In this document: piece by piece, positions 51,395 to 59,931 of the stretch
Layout: every line of letters begins with the position of its first letter
Numbering within the stretch: position 1 is the stretch's first letter
From: Hominiventricola filiformis
GTDB lineage: Bacteria > Bacillota > Clostridia > Lachnospirales > Lachnospiraceae
Direction: 5' to 3'
Length of the DNA stretch: 64,000 bases
Assembly (NCBI RefSeq): GCF_020686965.1
Contig: NZ_JAJEPS010000005.1
Location: forward strand, 151,355 to 215,354
The notes under the pieces: model-generated
What the model saw: the letters and a program-made list of their open reading frames with translations, nothing else
Databases searched by the model: none
Told to the model about the DNA's origin: nothing
Program-made: the position numbers and the translations under genes

Positions 51395-51946
51395 TTATTT
51401 GCCCGATTGTCCGGAAGATGATTTTGGCTCTGGGAAGAACTGCTCCAGCATGTCTAAACTGTCCTTGGAGGTATAGCCCCAAAGAACGGAACTGAGGGCT
51501 TCAATGGCTTCCCGGCGTTTGCGGTAGTAAGTTCTGAAACTGATGTCGCGGATATGCGGTCGCAGGGTCTCGATAATTTCCTCAACATTTTTGAGCTGCT
51601 GCGGCGAGAGGAAGGAGTAGTACAGCAACCAGTAATATGCCTCACCGTTTTTGTGCTTGGTACGCAGCAATTCGATTGCGGAATCCAGCAGCTTGAGCAT
51701 TTTGTGGCTGCGTTCAATGCATTTGGCATGATGCTCGATGTCGCTTCCGGCCAAATCAGCGCCAGCCAGATAGACTGAATCCAGAAAATCCTCAATGGAG
51801 GTACCATACTCAATCTCAAACTTGGTGCGGACATGCTGGACAGAAAGCTCCAGGCTCCACACAACATCCCGGTATTTTTTCAGCAGTTTCCAGGTATCAT
51901 GGTACAGGGGATTATCAGCAACATCAGGTTCAACAAATTTTCTCAT
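51395..51946 (-). CDS. Phage-ArpU/RinA-like regulator candidate
   Basis: 183 residues; ATG at 51946 behind GGAGGAAC overlaps the upstream stop. Helical with a sigma-4-like end (DISFRTYYRKRREAIEALSSVLWGYTS), as in ArpU/RinA-type transcription activators. Coupled to the 51943-53103 gene and ends just ahead of the T4SS operon. Confidence 0.55.
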   Translation of the reverse strand: MRKFVEPDVADNPLYHDTWKLLKKYRDVVWSLELSVQHVRTKFEIEYGTSIEDFLDSVYLAGADLAGSDIEHHAKCIERSHKMLKLLDSAIELLRTKHKNGEAYYWLLYYSFLSPQQLKNVEEIIETLRPHIRDISFRTYYRKRREAIEALSSVLWGYTSKDSLDMLEQFFPEPKSSSGQSGK

Positions 51947-53103
51947 TTCAGGTTCCTCCTATTTTCGTGCTCCTCAGAGGGAGTGAGTGTAAGTTCAAAA
52001 GTGGCGATTGAAGTGTTTGTGCCGCAGAGGATGGTCAGACCAAAGTGGACTGTAGATTTCCCTCGCGCACGCGGAATCAACTCTTCCCAGCAGTCGTCCG
52101 ATAAGGGATATAACTTATAGCAGGAGAGTGGGCAAGAAAAGCAGGAAATCCCTTGCGTAGATAGGATGTCAGCCATCTTGCGGAGTATCGTTTCAATGTG
52201 CGATTTTGAAACGCTGGAAAGTGCATCCGAAACAATGACCTCATGCTCAGAGATAGAATGGCTCTCTTCGGTTTCAGCAGTTTCCGGAAGCTCCAGATGA
52301 ATGTTTAAGGTCATGGCAACTTCCTCCTTGTCGATTAAAACATCGGAAATCTCAAACATGGTGGACAGGTAGTTCTGCAGGTAGATCACGCTTCCATGCC
52401 GGCCGGGAAACGACATGATAGAGATATACCCAAGACCGTCCAACTTTTTCAGTATCCGGCATACGGTAGCGCGTGACAGCCCCCAGCGGCAGGAGAGTTC
52501 GGTATAACTGACCAACGGGTTTCCTGTACCATTGCGAAAGTAGGCTACCGGACCGACCTCTGACCCCTGCACCTGCGTATCGTTGTAGACAGCGGATACC
52601 CACAGATCCAGAACGATGTCCATTTCAGAGCAGCGGGCAGAGCTGACCAGTTCCAGGGCAACAGAGACTGGCAGGAAGAAAAAACCGGTATCCTTTTGGC
52701 AAGGGGCATTGTACTCCAGTGCGGAATTGTGGCGGGCCCAGTGGAGGATTTTATATTTGACTACATTGCCACGGCCCAGCAGTGTATAGGAAATCAAGTG
52801 CTGCTTCTGAAGGGTATCCAGCATGGACAGCGCCTGCCGATGAAAGCGGGTGCGGAACCAGCAAGACAGTTCCTTGACGGTGCAGACCCATTCGCCGGGG
52901 GAGACTGTGTAACTGATCCCGTCAATACGGCGATATGAGGTGCGGAAGTTTGCATAGCTGCAAAGTACAGTAAAATGAAAAAGGCCGGAGCCTCCGTTTA
53001 TGCGGATGCTCCGGTCGTTGATCAGTTTGTGGATGAACTCACGATAAATCCGGCATCGTGGGTAATCTACCACTTGTTTGATTTGAAGTTGGTATTCTGG
53101 CAT
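51943..53103 (-). CDS. HTH protein, possible initiator or master regulator
   Basis: 386 residues from the ATG at 53103, behind TAGGAGG. Two helix-turn-helix-like parts: residues about 75-110 (VKELSCWFRTRFHRQALSMLDTLQKQHLI) and about 200-230 (YTELSCRWGLSRATVCRILKKLDGLGYI). Cys-rich FSCPLSCYKL near 325. Architecture recalls firmicute plasmid or ICE replication/activation proteins. It is the first gene of the element and faces a divergent promoter region with an operator-like palindrome. Confidence 0.6.
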   Translation of the reverse strand: MPEYQLQIKQVVDYPRCRIYREFIHKLINDRSIRINGGSGLFHFTVLCSYANFRTSYRRIDGISYTVSPGEWVCTVKELSCWFRTRFHRQALSMLDTLQKQHLISYTLLGRGNVVKYKILHWARHNSALEYNAPCQKDTGFFFLPVSVALELVSSARCSEMDIVLDLWVSAVYNDTQVQGSEVGPVAYFRNGTGNPLVSYTELSCRWGLSRATVCRILKKLDGLGYISIMSFPGRHGSVIYLQNYLSTMFEISDVLIDKEEVAMTLNIHLELPETAETEESHSISEHEVIVSDALSSVSKSHIETILRKMADILSTQGISCFSCPLSCYKLYPLSDDCWEELIPRARGKSTVHFGLTILCGTNTSIATFELTLTPSEEHENRRNLK

Positions 53104-53151
53104 AGTGAACCTCCTAGTTTTTTATGCAGACAAGTAGTTCGCTGAAAAATG

Positions 53152-53206
53152 TTGACTTGAATAACTGATGGGGGTATACTCATATTTATATGAGCTGCAA
53201 ATAAGC
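53152..53206. promoter_or_regulatory. Divergent promoters with a shared palindrome
   Basis: Plus strand: TTGACT (53152-53157), 17-base spacer, TATACT (53175-53180). The palindrome CTCATATTTATATGAG (53179-53194) starts inside this -10. Read on the minus strand, TTGCAG and TATACC flank the same palindrome with a 16-base spacer. The minus promoter would serve the 51943-53103 regulator. No plus-strand gene is evident before metG. Confidence 0.6.
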
Positions 53207-53539
53207 AGTTTGTGCATTGCTGGTTTCCGCAGTTTTAGCATTGATACCTTATAATATAGGCTAAAAGCGATAAAGAAACAGTATCAGGGATGTTCTTCAT
53301 GGCTCTACAATGTGCCAGTCCTTTTCATGGAAAATTTATCCAATTTTTGACATTTTGGAGCTGACACACTTTTTCACAAAAAAATATGCCTACAAACAAC
53401 TACAATTTTTATACAACTTTTCGAGTGAAGCGGACGGTCAAATAGGACACAGGACGAATGATAAATAGTTTCAAAAACCCAGCAATTATGCGGATTTTGC
53501 GCACTACGGAGCGGCATGGGGCGGGATGGAGAGAGCAAA
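53207..53539. other. Non-coding element boundary region
   Basis: A+T-rich stretch with no gene I can support; it holds a 24-codon frame without a good site. The last ICE gene lies to the left, and the metG fragment starts to the right. I expect an attachment site or recombination junction here but cannot see its repeat. TATAAT at about 53254 has no partner -35. Confidence 0.4.
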
Positions 53540-54037
53540 ATTTTATTCCCGACAATGAAGAGTCTTGACTCTGACAAAAAAGCAGGAAAATCCGGAGCAG
53601 TAGAAGAAGCAACTGCAAACGACAACAACGGATTCTTCAAAGACAACGCGAAGATTGACTTCTCCAACGTAAAGGTTGAGCCTTTATTTGAAGAAGAGGT
53701 TGATTTCGATACATTCAGCAAATCTGATTTCCGTGCCGTAAAGGTTAAAGAGTGTGTAGCAGTTCCGAAGAGCAAGAAGCTCCTTCAGTTCACACTGGAT
53801 GACGGAACAGGTACAGACCGCACGATCTTAAGCGGAATCCACTCTTACTATGAGCCGGAAGAATTAGTTGGTAAGACACTGATCGCAATCACCAACCTTC
53901 CGCCAAGAAAGATGATGGGAATCGAGTCTTGCGGTATGCTGCTTTCAGCAGTGAATAACCTGAAGGATTCAGAGGATGAAGAACTGCATCTTCTGATGGT
54001 TGATAACCATATTCCGGCAGGTGCAAAGCTCTATTAA
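53540..54037 (+). pseudogene. metG: 3' remnant of methionyl-tRNA synthetase (metG)
   Basis: The recognisable part encodes the C-terminal tRNA-binding OB domain: DFDTFSKSDFRAVKVKECVAVPKSKKLL, TILSGIHSYYEPEELVGK, LPPRKMMGIESCGMLLSA, HIPAGAKLY. The catalytic domain and anticodon region (about 500 residues) are missing, and the upstream bases are unrelated. An in-frame ATG at 53516 gives only 173 residues and lacks a ribosome-binding site. Probably what was left when a mobile element or rearrangement broke or duplicated metG. Confidence 0.8.
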
Positions 54038-54125
54038 GATGATGTAAAGATGTACCGTAAACTTACATCAATTGATGCAGAAATCGGTGCAAGCAAGAAA
54101 AAATCGCATAATTAGTGCAATGAGT

Positions 54126-54158
54126 GGGCAATTCCAATCGGAGTTGCCCATTTTTAAA
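54126..54158 (+). terminator. Terminator downstream of metG fragment
   Basis: TGGGCAA (54126-54132) pairs with TTGCCCA (54145-54151), followed by TTTTTAAAAC. Confidence 0.8.
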
Positions 54159-54245
54159 ACAAACAGAAATACAAATAGGAATTGGCAGAGGTAATGAAAT
54201 GTTTGAAGAATTAGGAAATAGTTAATAAAGAGAGGTGCAGATGCT

Positions 54246-54935
54246 ATGCCAGGTATACTCGTGGTTGAAGATGATGAAAATTTAAATCGTGGAATTACAT
54301 TTTCACTGAAAAAATCCGGATATGAGGTTTTTTCAGCAGAATCAGTGAAAAAAGCGAAAAGAATTGCAAGTGATCATAATGTGGATGTTACCATTTGTGA
54401 TGTGAATCTTCCGGATGGGAATGGACTGGAATTTGTAAGGTGGATGAGATGCAATTATAATACATACATTATTTGTCTTACAGCACTAGATCAGGAGATG
54501 GATCAGGTCATGGGATATGAAGCAGGGGCAGATGATTATATTACAAAGCCGTTTAGTCTTTCGGTACTTCTTTTGAAAATAGAAGCACATTTCCGCCGCA
54601 GACAGGAGAAAATGGAAGCCGGAAAGATGATTTCGGGAGATATCGTATTTATCGCAGGAGAAATGAAAGTCCTGATAAAGAGTCGTGAAATCAGTCTGAC
54701 AAAAACGGAGTTGAAAATGCTGACTTTTTTTCTTCAGAATCCGAAACAGATTCTTTCAAAAACACAAATATTGGAAAATGTGTTTGATCTGGAAGGGGAT
54801 TTTGTGGATGAAAATACAATCGCTGTCAATATCAGAAGACTCCGTGAGAAAATCGAAGACAATCCGGCTGCACCGGTCTATATAAAGAATATCAGAGGTC
54901 TTGGGTATATATGGAATCAGGAGGTAAGGCAGTGA
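54246..54935 (+). CDS. OmpR-family response regulator (second ABC module)
   Basis: 229 residues. Receiver: acidic pair EDDE near residue 9, phosphoacceptor Asp in VTICDVNLPDG (residue 53), LTALDQE and ITKPFSL; winged helix ISLTKTELKMLTFF ... YIKNIRGLGYIWN. AGAGAGG precedes the ATG. First gene of a plus-strand two-component/ABC cluster parallel to the one at 5.6-10.6 kb. Confidence 0.92.
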   Translation: MPGILVVEDDENLNRGITFSLKKSGYEVFSAESVKKAKRIASDHNVDVTICDVNLPDGNGLEFVRWMRCNYNTYIICLTALDQEMDQVMGYEAGADDYITKPFSLSVLLLKIEAHFRRRQEKMEAGKMISGDIVFIAGEMKVLIKSREISLTKTELKMLTFFLQNPKQILSKTQILENVFDLEGDFVDENTIAVNIRRLREKIEDNPAAPVYIKNIRGLGYIWNQEVRQ

Positions 54936-56176
54936 CAAAGAGATATCGCAAGAAGATTACAGTAGTGCTCTCCTTGGTATTACCTGTCATATTATTGTTT
55001 GCAATATTAAATTGCTTTACCACGTATGTGTTTTATGAAGATTATAAATATAAAATGAATCTTATGACAGAGATTGCTGCAAAGGAAGAATTTTCCGGGC
55101 TGGATGCTGTTTCGGAATTGCTTAAGGATAAGGATATTGAAACTAACGAACAGGGAAGGCGATTATTGGAGCAATATGGATACTGGGGGAATAAAGGGAA
55201 TGCATTTTATTCGCAATTCCGGCATCAGGTTATGGTGACCGGTGCTGTAAGCACTGTGATATGCGTGCTTCTTTTGACTTTTTTACTTTATTGGAAGAAA
55301 AAAGAAGATGCGTGTCATCAGAAAATTTTAGACCAGTTGGAAGAAATTCTGATCGGATTCCGTGAAAATAAATTTGATGATTTACTGAAAACGGAAAATC
55401 ATGCAGAACTGGAAAAATTGAATGACCAGCTTGAAGCAATCGGACATCATATTCAGTTGATAAAGGAAGAAGCAAGGGCAGAAAAGGAGAACACGAAAGA
55501 AATGGTTTCTGATATTTCTCACCAGTTAAAGACACCGGTTGCAGCTTTGGATACATGTTTTAGTGTGCTGATGCAGAATGACTTAAGTGCCACAGAACAG
55601 GAGGAGTTTCGTATCCGTTGTCGGAGTGCGCTGGATGGACTGGAGACATTATTGCAGTCGCTTCTTGAAATATCCAAGATGGAAACTGGACTGATTCAGA
55701 TTAATAAGAAAAAACTTCCGCTTATGGATACTGTCATATATGCTGTGAACTGTACTTATCCAAAAGCGGATGAAAAAGAAATTGAATTCGTTTTTGACTA
55801 TGCAAAAGAGCTGGAAACATGCATGGTTATGCAGGATAAAAGATGGCTTGGTGAAGCTGTGATCAACGTTCTGGATAATGCGGTCAAGTACAGTCCGTGT
55901 GGTTCAAAAATATTTATCCGGTTACAAAAAAGAAACGATCTTGTAAGAATGGAAATTGAGGATCAGGGAATCGGTATTCCGCAGAATGAGTATCACAAAA
56001 TTTTTCAACGATTTTACAGAGGAAGTTCCAAGGAGGTCATGGAAAAGAGTGGTACAGGAATCGGACTTTTTCTATCGAGAGAAATTATCGAAAAACACTC
56101 AGGTACGATTACGGTAACCTCCGGCAAAAAGAAAAAAGGAAGCACGTTTGTGATTCAATTACCATATGTTGGTTAA
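54932..56176 (+). CDS. Sensor histidine kinase (second ABC module)
   Basis: 414 residues from the GTG at 54932, with GGAGG upstream; overlaps the regulator stop by 4 bases. TM1 (about residues 8-30), a sensor loop of about 75 residues, TM2 (about 105-127), then H box DISHQLKTPVAALD, N box NVLDNAVKYS, and G boxes DQGIGIP and GTGIGLFLSREI. Intact kinase. Confidence 0.92.
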   Translation: MTKRYRKKITVVLSLVLPVILLFAILNCFTTYVFYEDYKYKMNLMTEIAAKEEFSGLDAVSELLKDKDIETNEQGRRLLEQYGYWGNKGNAFYSQFRHQVMVTGAVSTVICVLLLTFLLYWKKKEDACHQKILDQLEEILIGFRENKFDDLLKTENHAELEKLNDQLEAIGHHIQLIKEEARAEKENTKEMVSDISHQLKTPVAALDTCFSVLMQNDLSATEQEEFRIRCRSALDGLETLLQSLLEISKMETGLIQINKKKLPLMDTVIYAVNCTYPKADEKEIEFVFDYAKELETCMVMQDKRWLGEAVINVLDNAVKYSPCGSKIFIRLQKRNDLVRMEIEDQGIGIPQNEYHKIFQRFYRGSSKEVMEKSGTGIGLFLSREIIEKHSGTITVTSGKKKKGSTFVIQLPYVG

Positions 56177-56182
56177 ATTTTA

Positions 56183-56228
56183 AGTGAGCAGAAATCTTAC
56201 AATTCTGTAAGACTTCTGCTCGTTTTTT
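56183..56228 (+). terminator. Terminator with an inner palindrome
   Basis: GAGCAGAA pairs with TTCTGCTC and an inner CTTACA/TGTAAG, followed by GTTTTTTG. It isolates the regulator/kinase transcript from the transporter genes, which must have their own promoter. The inner palindrome could also be a binding site. Confidence 0.8.
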
Positions 56229-56289
56229 GAAAGTGAAATGAAAGATTGCCCTGATACAATTTGGATGTAAGATGAAAAGGAGGCAACAC

Positions 56290-56963
56290 ATGAGTGTGAT
56301 ATTAGAAACCAAGCAGCTTTGTAAGTTTTATGGCGTAGGTGAGAATCAGGTCAAGGCGGTCAATCAGGTGGACATTCAGATTGAGCGGGGAGAATTTGTT
56401 GCAATTGTTGGAAAGTCAGGTTCCGGTAAAAGTACATTACTTCATATGCTTGGAGGGCTAGACACCCCGACAAAAGGCAGTGTTACTTTAGCAGGAAAAA
56501 TTTATACAGGATGAAGGAAAATGCCCTTGCTGTTTTCCGCAGAAGAAAAATCGGATTTGTTTTTCAGGCATTTAATCTGGTTTCATCTGTTAATGTCTGG
56601 GAAAATATTGTACTGCCACTGGGGCTGGACGGAAGAAAAGTGGATGAAGCGTATGTAAATGATATTATTGCAACTCTGGGGATTGAAAACCGGATTTATA
56701 ATCTGCCAAATCAGTTATCCGGAGGACAGCAGCAGAGAGTAGCAATTGCAAGAGCACTGGTGAATCGTCCGGAAATTATATTTGCAGATGAGCCGACAGG
56801 AAATCTTGATTCTAAGACCAGTGATGAGGTAATCGCTCTGCTTAAGATGACAGCAAAAAAATATGGACAGACAATTGTAATGATTACCCATGATGACGAA
56901 ATTGCACAGGTCGCTGACCGTATTCTGGTGATTGAGGACGGACAGGTGGTGGATTTCAGATGA
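56290..56963 (+). pseudogene. ABC transporter ATP-binding gene split by a frameshift
   Basis: First half 56290-56514 (ATG after AAAAGGAGG) holds Walker A GKSGSGKST and stops at TGA 56512. The second half 56511-56963 starts at an ATG overlapping that stop and holds LSGGQQQR, Walker B IIFADEP and ITHDDE. Compared with intact relatives one base is missing within GGAAAAATTTATACAGG (about 56500-56510). The ATGA overlap could let both halves be made. A sequencing error is also possible. Without it the module lacks a one-piece ATPase. Confidence 0.8.
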
Positions 56964-59389
56964 AGACAATAAGCAGGATTGCATATAGCAATGACAAAAG
57001 GAACAGGACAAGAAGTATACTGATCATGATGGCAATCTGTCTGACCACGATGCTGCTTGTTATCATCAGTACTGTGGGAAATGGGGTAATTCATTTACAG
57101 AAAAGTCAGGCGGCAAGCTCATACGGGAGCAACTACGGCCTGTTTATCGCCGCAGATGGTACGCAATTAAAAGAAGTGGAACGCAGAGCTGAGATATCTG
57201 ATATCGGTATCATGTGTACGGAGGGCATCCTGAAAGGAAATGAAAATGGCGGCTTTGTCAGTGCGGATGAAACGGTCAGGAAAATGCTTCTCTATAATCA
57301 GGAATATGTGTTGAAGGAAGGTACCTATCCGGAAAAGGCGCAGGAAATTGCCGCAGGACGCGCTTTCTTTGATGCAGTGGGATACCATGATGTAAAGGTC
57401 GGAGACACCGTAACATTGGAGTACCGTTCCGGCATGCAGTCGGAATACGCACCGGTGGAATTTACTGTCAGCGGGATTTTATATGACCGGGATGAATATA
57501 CCATCGAGGCTTCCTATGTTGTATTCGGTTCGCAGGATTTTTATAATGAGCGTGTTGCGGAGGGTGACAGGCAATATAATATCTATTTTACCTTGAGCGA
57601 TTCTGTAAATGTATCTATGAATAATGTTGCGCCTGTTATAAAAGAAATCGCGGATTCCTGCGGCATTGACCAGAAAAACGTGATCATCAATGACCTCTAC
57701 CTGCAGTGGGTATTGCAGCCGAGCTATGAAATGATTGTGGTTTGTGGAACCCTGATCCTCGGAATCGTGCTGTTTTCCGTTGTGGTCATTTATAATATCT
57801 TCCAGGTCGGGATCGCCCAGAAGGTTCAGGAGTACGGAAAAATCAAGGCGCTGGGTGCAACCAGAAAGCAGATGAAGCAGTTGATCTTTCGTGAGGGCAT
57901 TCTTCTGGCGGTTCCTTCGATACCGCTGGGACTGCTGTTTGGTTTCCTGATTGCAAAAGTCAGCTTCAACTGGCTGGTGGAGCAGGGAAATCTGGTATCG
58001 TCCGGAATCAAGAACCATCAGGTGCCTCTGTTTTCACTGACAATTATGCTCATCTGCATTTTTGTATCGTTTCTTACGGTCGTTTTGGCTCTGCGCAAAC
58101 CCATGAAAATTGTTTCCCGGATTTCCCCCATTGAAGCGACACGGTATCTTGACGGCTCCAAAACGCAAAAACAGGGCAGACGAAAAGGCAGAAAAGATGT
58201 CACCGTTTTCTCCATGGCAATGGCAAATGTGACAGGTAATCCGAAAAGAACCATTGCTACGATTCTTACCATGGGGCTTTCCTGTGTATTGTTTGTAATT
58301 ATCTCTAATTATGTTGGGAATATTGACACGGAGCACGAGGCGCGGATTGCAATCAACCATGGACAATTTGAGTTGCAGCTGGATTATTCCCAGAATTATG
58401 ATGAAGCCTATTCGGAGAATAATCTGGACACAATCCTACAGAACAACCCATTGAATGATTCGCTGATTGAAGAAATCAAAAGCATTCCGGGAGTCACAGA
58501 TGTCATGACGAGAGAGATTGTCTCTGTAAATCTGAACGGAACAAGATTTCCGGCTGATATTGTGAGTAAAAAGGATTTTGATTTTATGCGCCAAGAAGAG
58601 GATATTGGCTCTATGGACTATGATCAGGCGGTAAAGAATGGTGATATTTTCTTTGGCTGGTCAACGTGGATGGAACAAGATGGATATGCTCCGGGTGAAT
58701 CCATTGCATTTGACTTTGAGAATGGAAGTGGAACCTATACCTATCAGGGAATGATTGCAGGATCTTTTGTAAGTGCGGACACTTATCTTGTCATTCCGGA
58801 AGGTGTATATCGTTCCATGAATCCGAGAGGAACAGCCTATGGCTATCTGTGGGTGGACTGTGATAAAAAAGATGTGGCATCTGTAGAACAAAGTCTGAAT
58901 ACTTTGATTTCTAATACTTCGCATATAAAAATGGATACTTATCATGCGCAGTTACAATCTGCCGAATTTGCAAGCAGCATGATGAAGCTTGGCTGTTATC
59001 TGTTTATGGCTATTGTAGGACTCATCGGGTTTATGAATATGGCGAATACCATGATCATGAATATTACGACAAAAAAGCAGGAATATGGTATATTACAGGC
59101 TGTGGGTATGACAAATAAACAATTAAATTTATGCCTGCAGTTACAGGGACTGATTTTTACGGTTGGTACCATATGCGTAGCTTTGATCATTGGTCTGCCG
59201 CTCGGCTATGCACTTTTTTCCTATGCAAAACATAATGGAATATTTGGAATGAATATCTATCATGTTCCAATCGTACCAATTTTTATTATGATTTTTTTGG
59301 TCGGTCTGTTGCAGATTGTACTTTCCTGCGTTTTAAGCAGTAATCTGAAAAAGGAAACGCTGGTAGAAAGAATAAGGTATGATGGATAG
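56960..59389 (+). CDS. FtsX/MacB-type ABC transporter permease (second module)
   Basis: 809 residues; start overlaps the ATPase stop (ATGA). N-terminal TM (SILIMMAICLTTMLLVIISTVG), outside domain, TM cluster near 260-380 with FQVGIAQKVQEYGKIKALGATRKQ, second outside domain and a final TM cluster (about 675-790) with TTKKQEYGILQAVGMTNKQL. The two FtsX repeats are intact. Same family as the permease at 5568-8060, but clearly divergent. Confidence 0.9.
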   Translation: MKTISRIAYSNDKRNRTRSILIMMAICLTTMLLVIISTVGNGVIHLQKSQAASSYGSNYGLFIAADGTQLKEVERRAEISDIGIMCTEGILKGNENGGFVSADETVRKMLLYNQEYVLKEGTYPEKAQEIAAGRAFFDAVGYHDVKVGDTVTLEYRSGMQSEYAPVEFTVSGILYDRDEYTIEASYVVFGSQDFYNERVAEGDRQYNIYFTLSDSVNVSMNNVAPVIKEIADSCGIDQKNVIINDLYLQWVLQPSYEMIVVCGTLILGIVLFSVVVIYNIFQVGIAQKVQEYGKIKALGATRKQMKQLIFREGILLAVPSIPLGLLFGFLIAKVSFNWLVEQGNLVSSGIKNHQVPLFSLTIMLICIFVSFLTVVLALRKPMKIVSRISPIEATRYLDGSKTQKQGRRKGRKDVTVFSMAMANVTGNPKRTIATILTMGLSCVLFVIISNYVGNIDTEHEARIAINHGQFELQLDYSQNYDEAYSENNLDTILQNNPLNDSLIEEIKSIPGVTDVMTREIVSVNLNGTRFPADIVSKKDFDFMRQEEDIGSMDYDQAVKNGDIFFGWSTWMEQDGYAPGESIAFDFENGSGTYTYQGMIAGSFVSADTYLVIPEGVYRSMNPRGTAYGYLWVDCDKKDVASVEQSLNTLISNTSHIKMDTYHAQLQSAEFASSMMKLGCYLFMAIVGLIGFMNMANTMIMNITTKKQEYGILQAVGMTNKQLNLCLQLQGLIFTVGTICVALIIGLPLGYALFSYAKHNGIFGMNIYHVPIVPIFIMIFLVGLLQIVLSCVLSSNLKKETLVERIRYDG

Positions 59390-59574
59390 CAAGTAATATG
59401 TAATGAACTACTTCCCAACATTTTATACCAAGTCACAGATGGAGAAAGTTCTATTCTCGTTATTGGAAGAATGGAAGAATAAGAATGCCGAAGCAGGGAG
59501 TTGATCATGGTTTTCTACTTGGATTTGCAAAAACAAGCGGCAAGCGAGAAAAAACAAGCGGAAAAGCAGAAATA

Positions 59575-59602
59575 AGGAGTCGGGAGCGGCTCCTTTTTTT
59601 GT
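59575..59602 (+). terminator. Terminator after the second ABC module
   Basis: AGGAG...CTCCT stem followed by TTTTTTT at 59594-59600. Between 59390 and 59575 there are two short overlapping frames (21 and 22 codons) with Glu/Lys-rich products and no recognisable function. Confidence 0.7.
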
Positions 59603-59617
59603 ACTGCAGGATATTTC

Positions 59618-59640
59618 TTGACATGTAGTCACTGACTACA
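59618..59640 (+). promoter_or_regulatory. -35 box followed by a perfect operator-like palindrome
   Basis: TTGACA at 59618-59623 is followed directly by TGTAGTCACTGACTACA (59624-59640), a perfect 8-1-8 inverted repeat that fills exactly 17 bases, the usual spacer. The hexamer at the -10 position is only TAGAGG. The HTH gene starts 15 bases on. Very likely the binding site of that HTH protein. Confidence 0.65.
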
Positions 59641-59654
59641 TAGAGGAAGTGCCT

Positions 59655-59930
59655 ATGAAGAAAGAGATATATAACATCGAAGGAATTGAGATTGAAGTAG
59701 AAAAATATGATAAGAATGATAAGAATGCAAAGCGTCGCCGCTTGGCTTATTGCTTCAGAATGATCAGGGAAAAGTCTGGTATAAGCAGGACTGATTTTTC
59801 TGTGTGGTTAGGTGTACCTTATCGTACCATGCAAGAGTGGGAGCTTGGTCGGAGAGCCATGCCGGAATATGTTTTACGTTTGATTGCCTATAAGGTGATG
59901 AACGAACTGCGCGAAGGGAGGATCGGTTAA
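59655..59930 (+). CDS. XRE-like helix-turn-helix regulator
   Basis: 91 residues from the ATG at 59655, with GAGGAAG upstream. Acidic/basic N-terminus, then a helix-turn-helix (RMIREKSGISRTDFSVWLGVPYRTMQEWELGRRAMPEYVLRLI in order, residues about 36-80). Belongs to the small XRE-type regulators common on Clostridial elements and probably represses its own promoter through the palindrome in front. Confidence 0.8.
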   Translation: MKKEIYNIEGIEIEVEKYDKNDKNAKRRRLAYCFRMIREKSGISRTDFSVWLGVPYRTMQEWELGRRAMPEYVLRLIAYKVMNELREGRIG

Positions 59931-59931
59931 T

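Noticed and set aside
56500..56512. Programmed -1 frameshift joining the split ABC ATPase
   Set aside because: The A-run GGAAAAATTT does not form a proper X-XXY-YYZ slippery heptamer in the right frame; a simple one-base loss explains the data better.
59439..59575. Two short overlapping frames (21 and 22 codons) as remnants of a recombinase tail
   Set aside because: The Glu/Lys-rich text resembles many C-terminal tails but shows no diagnostic motif.
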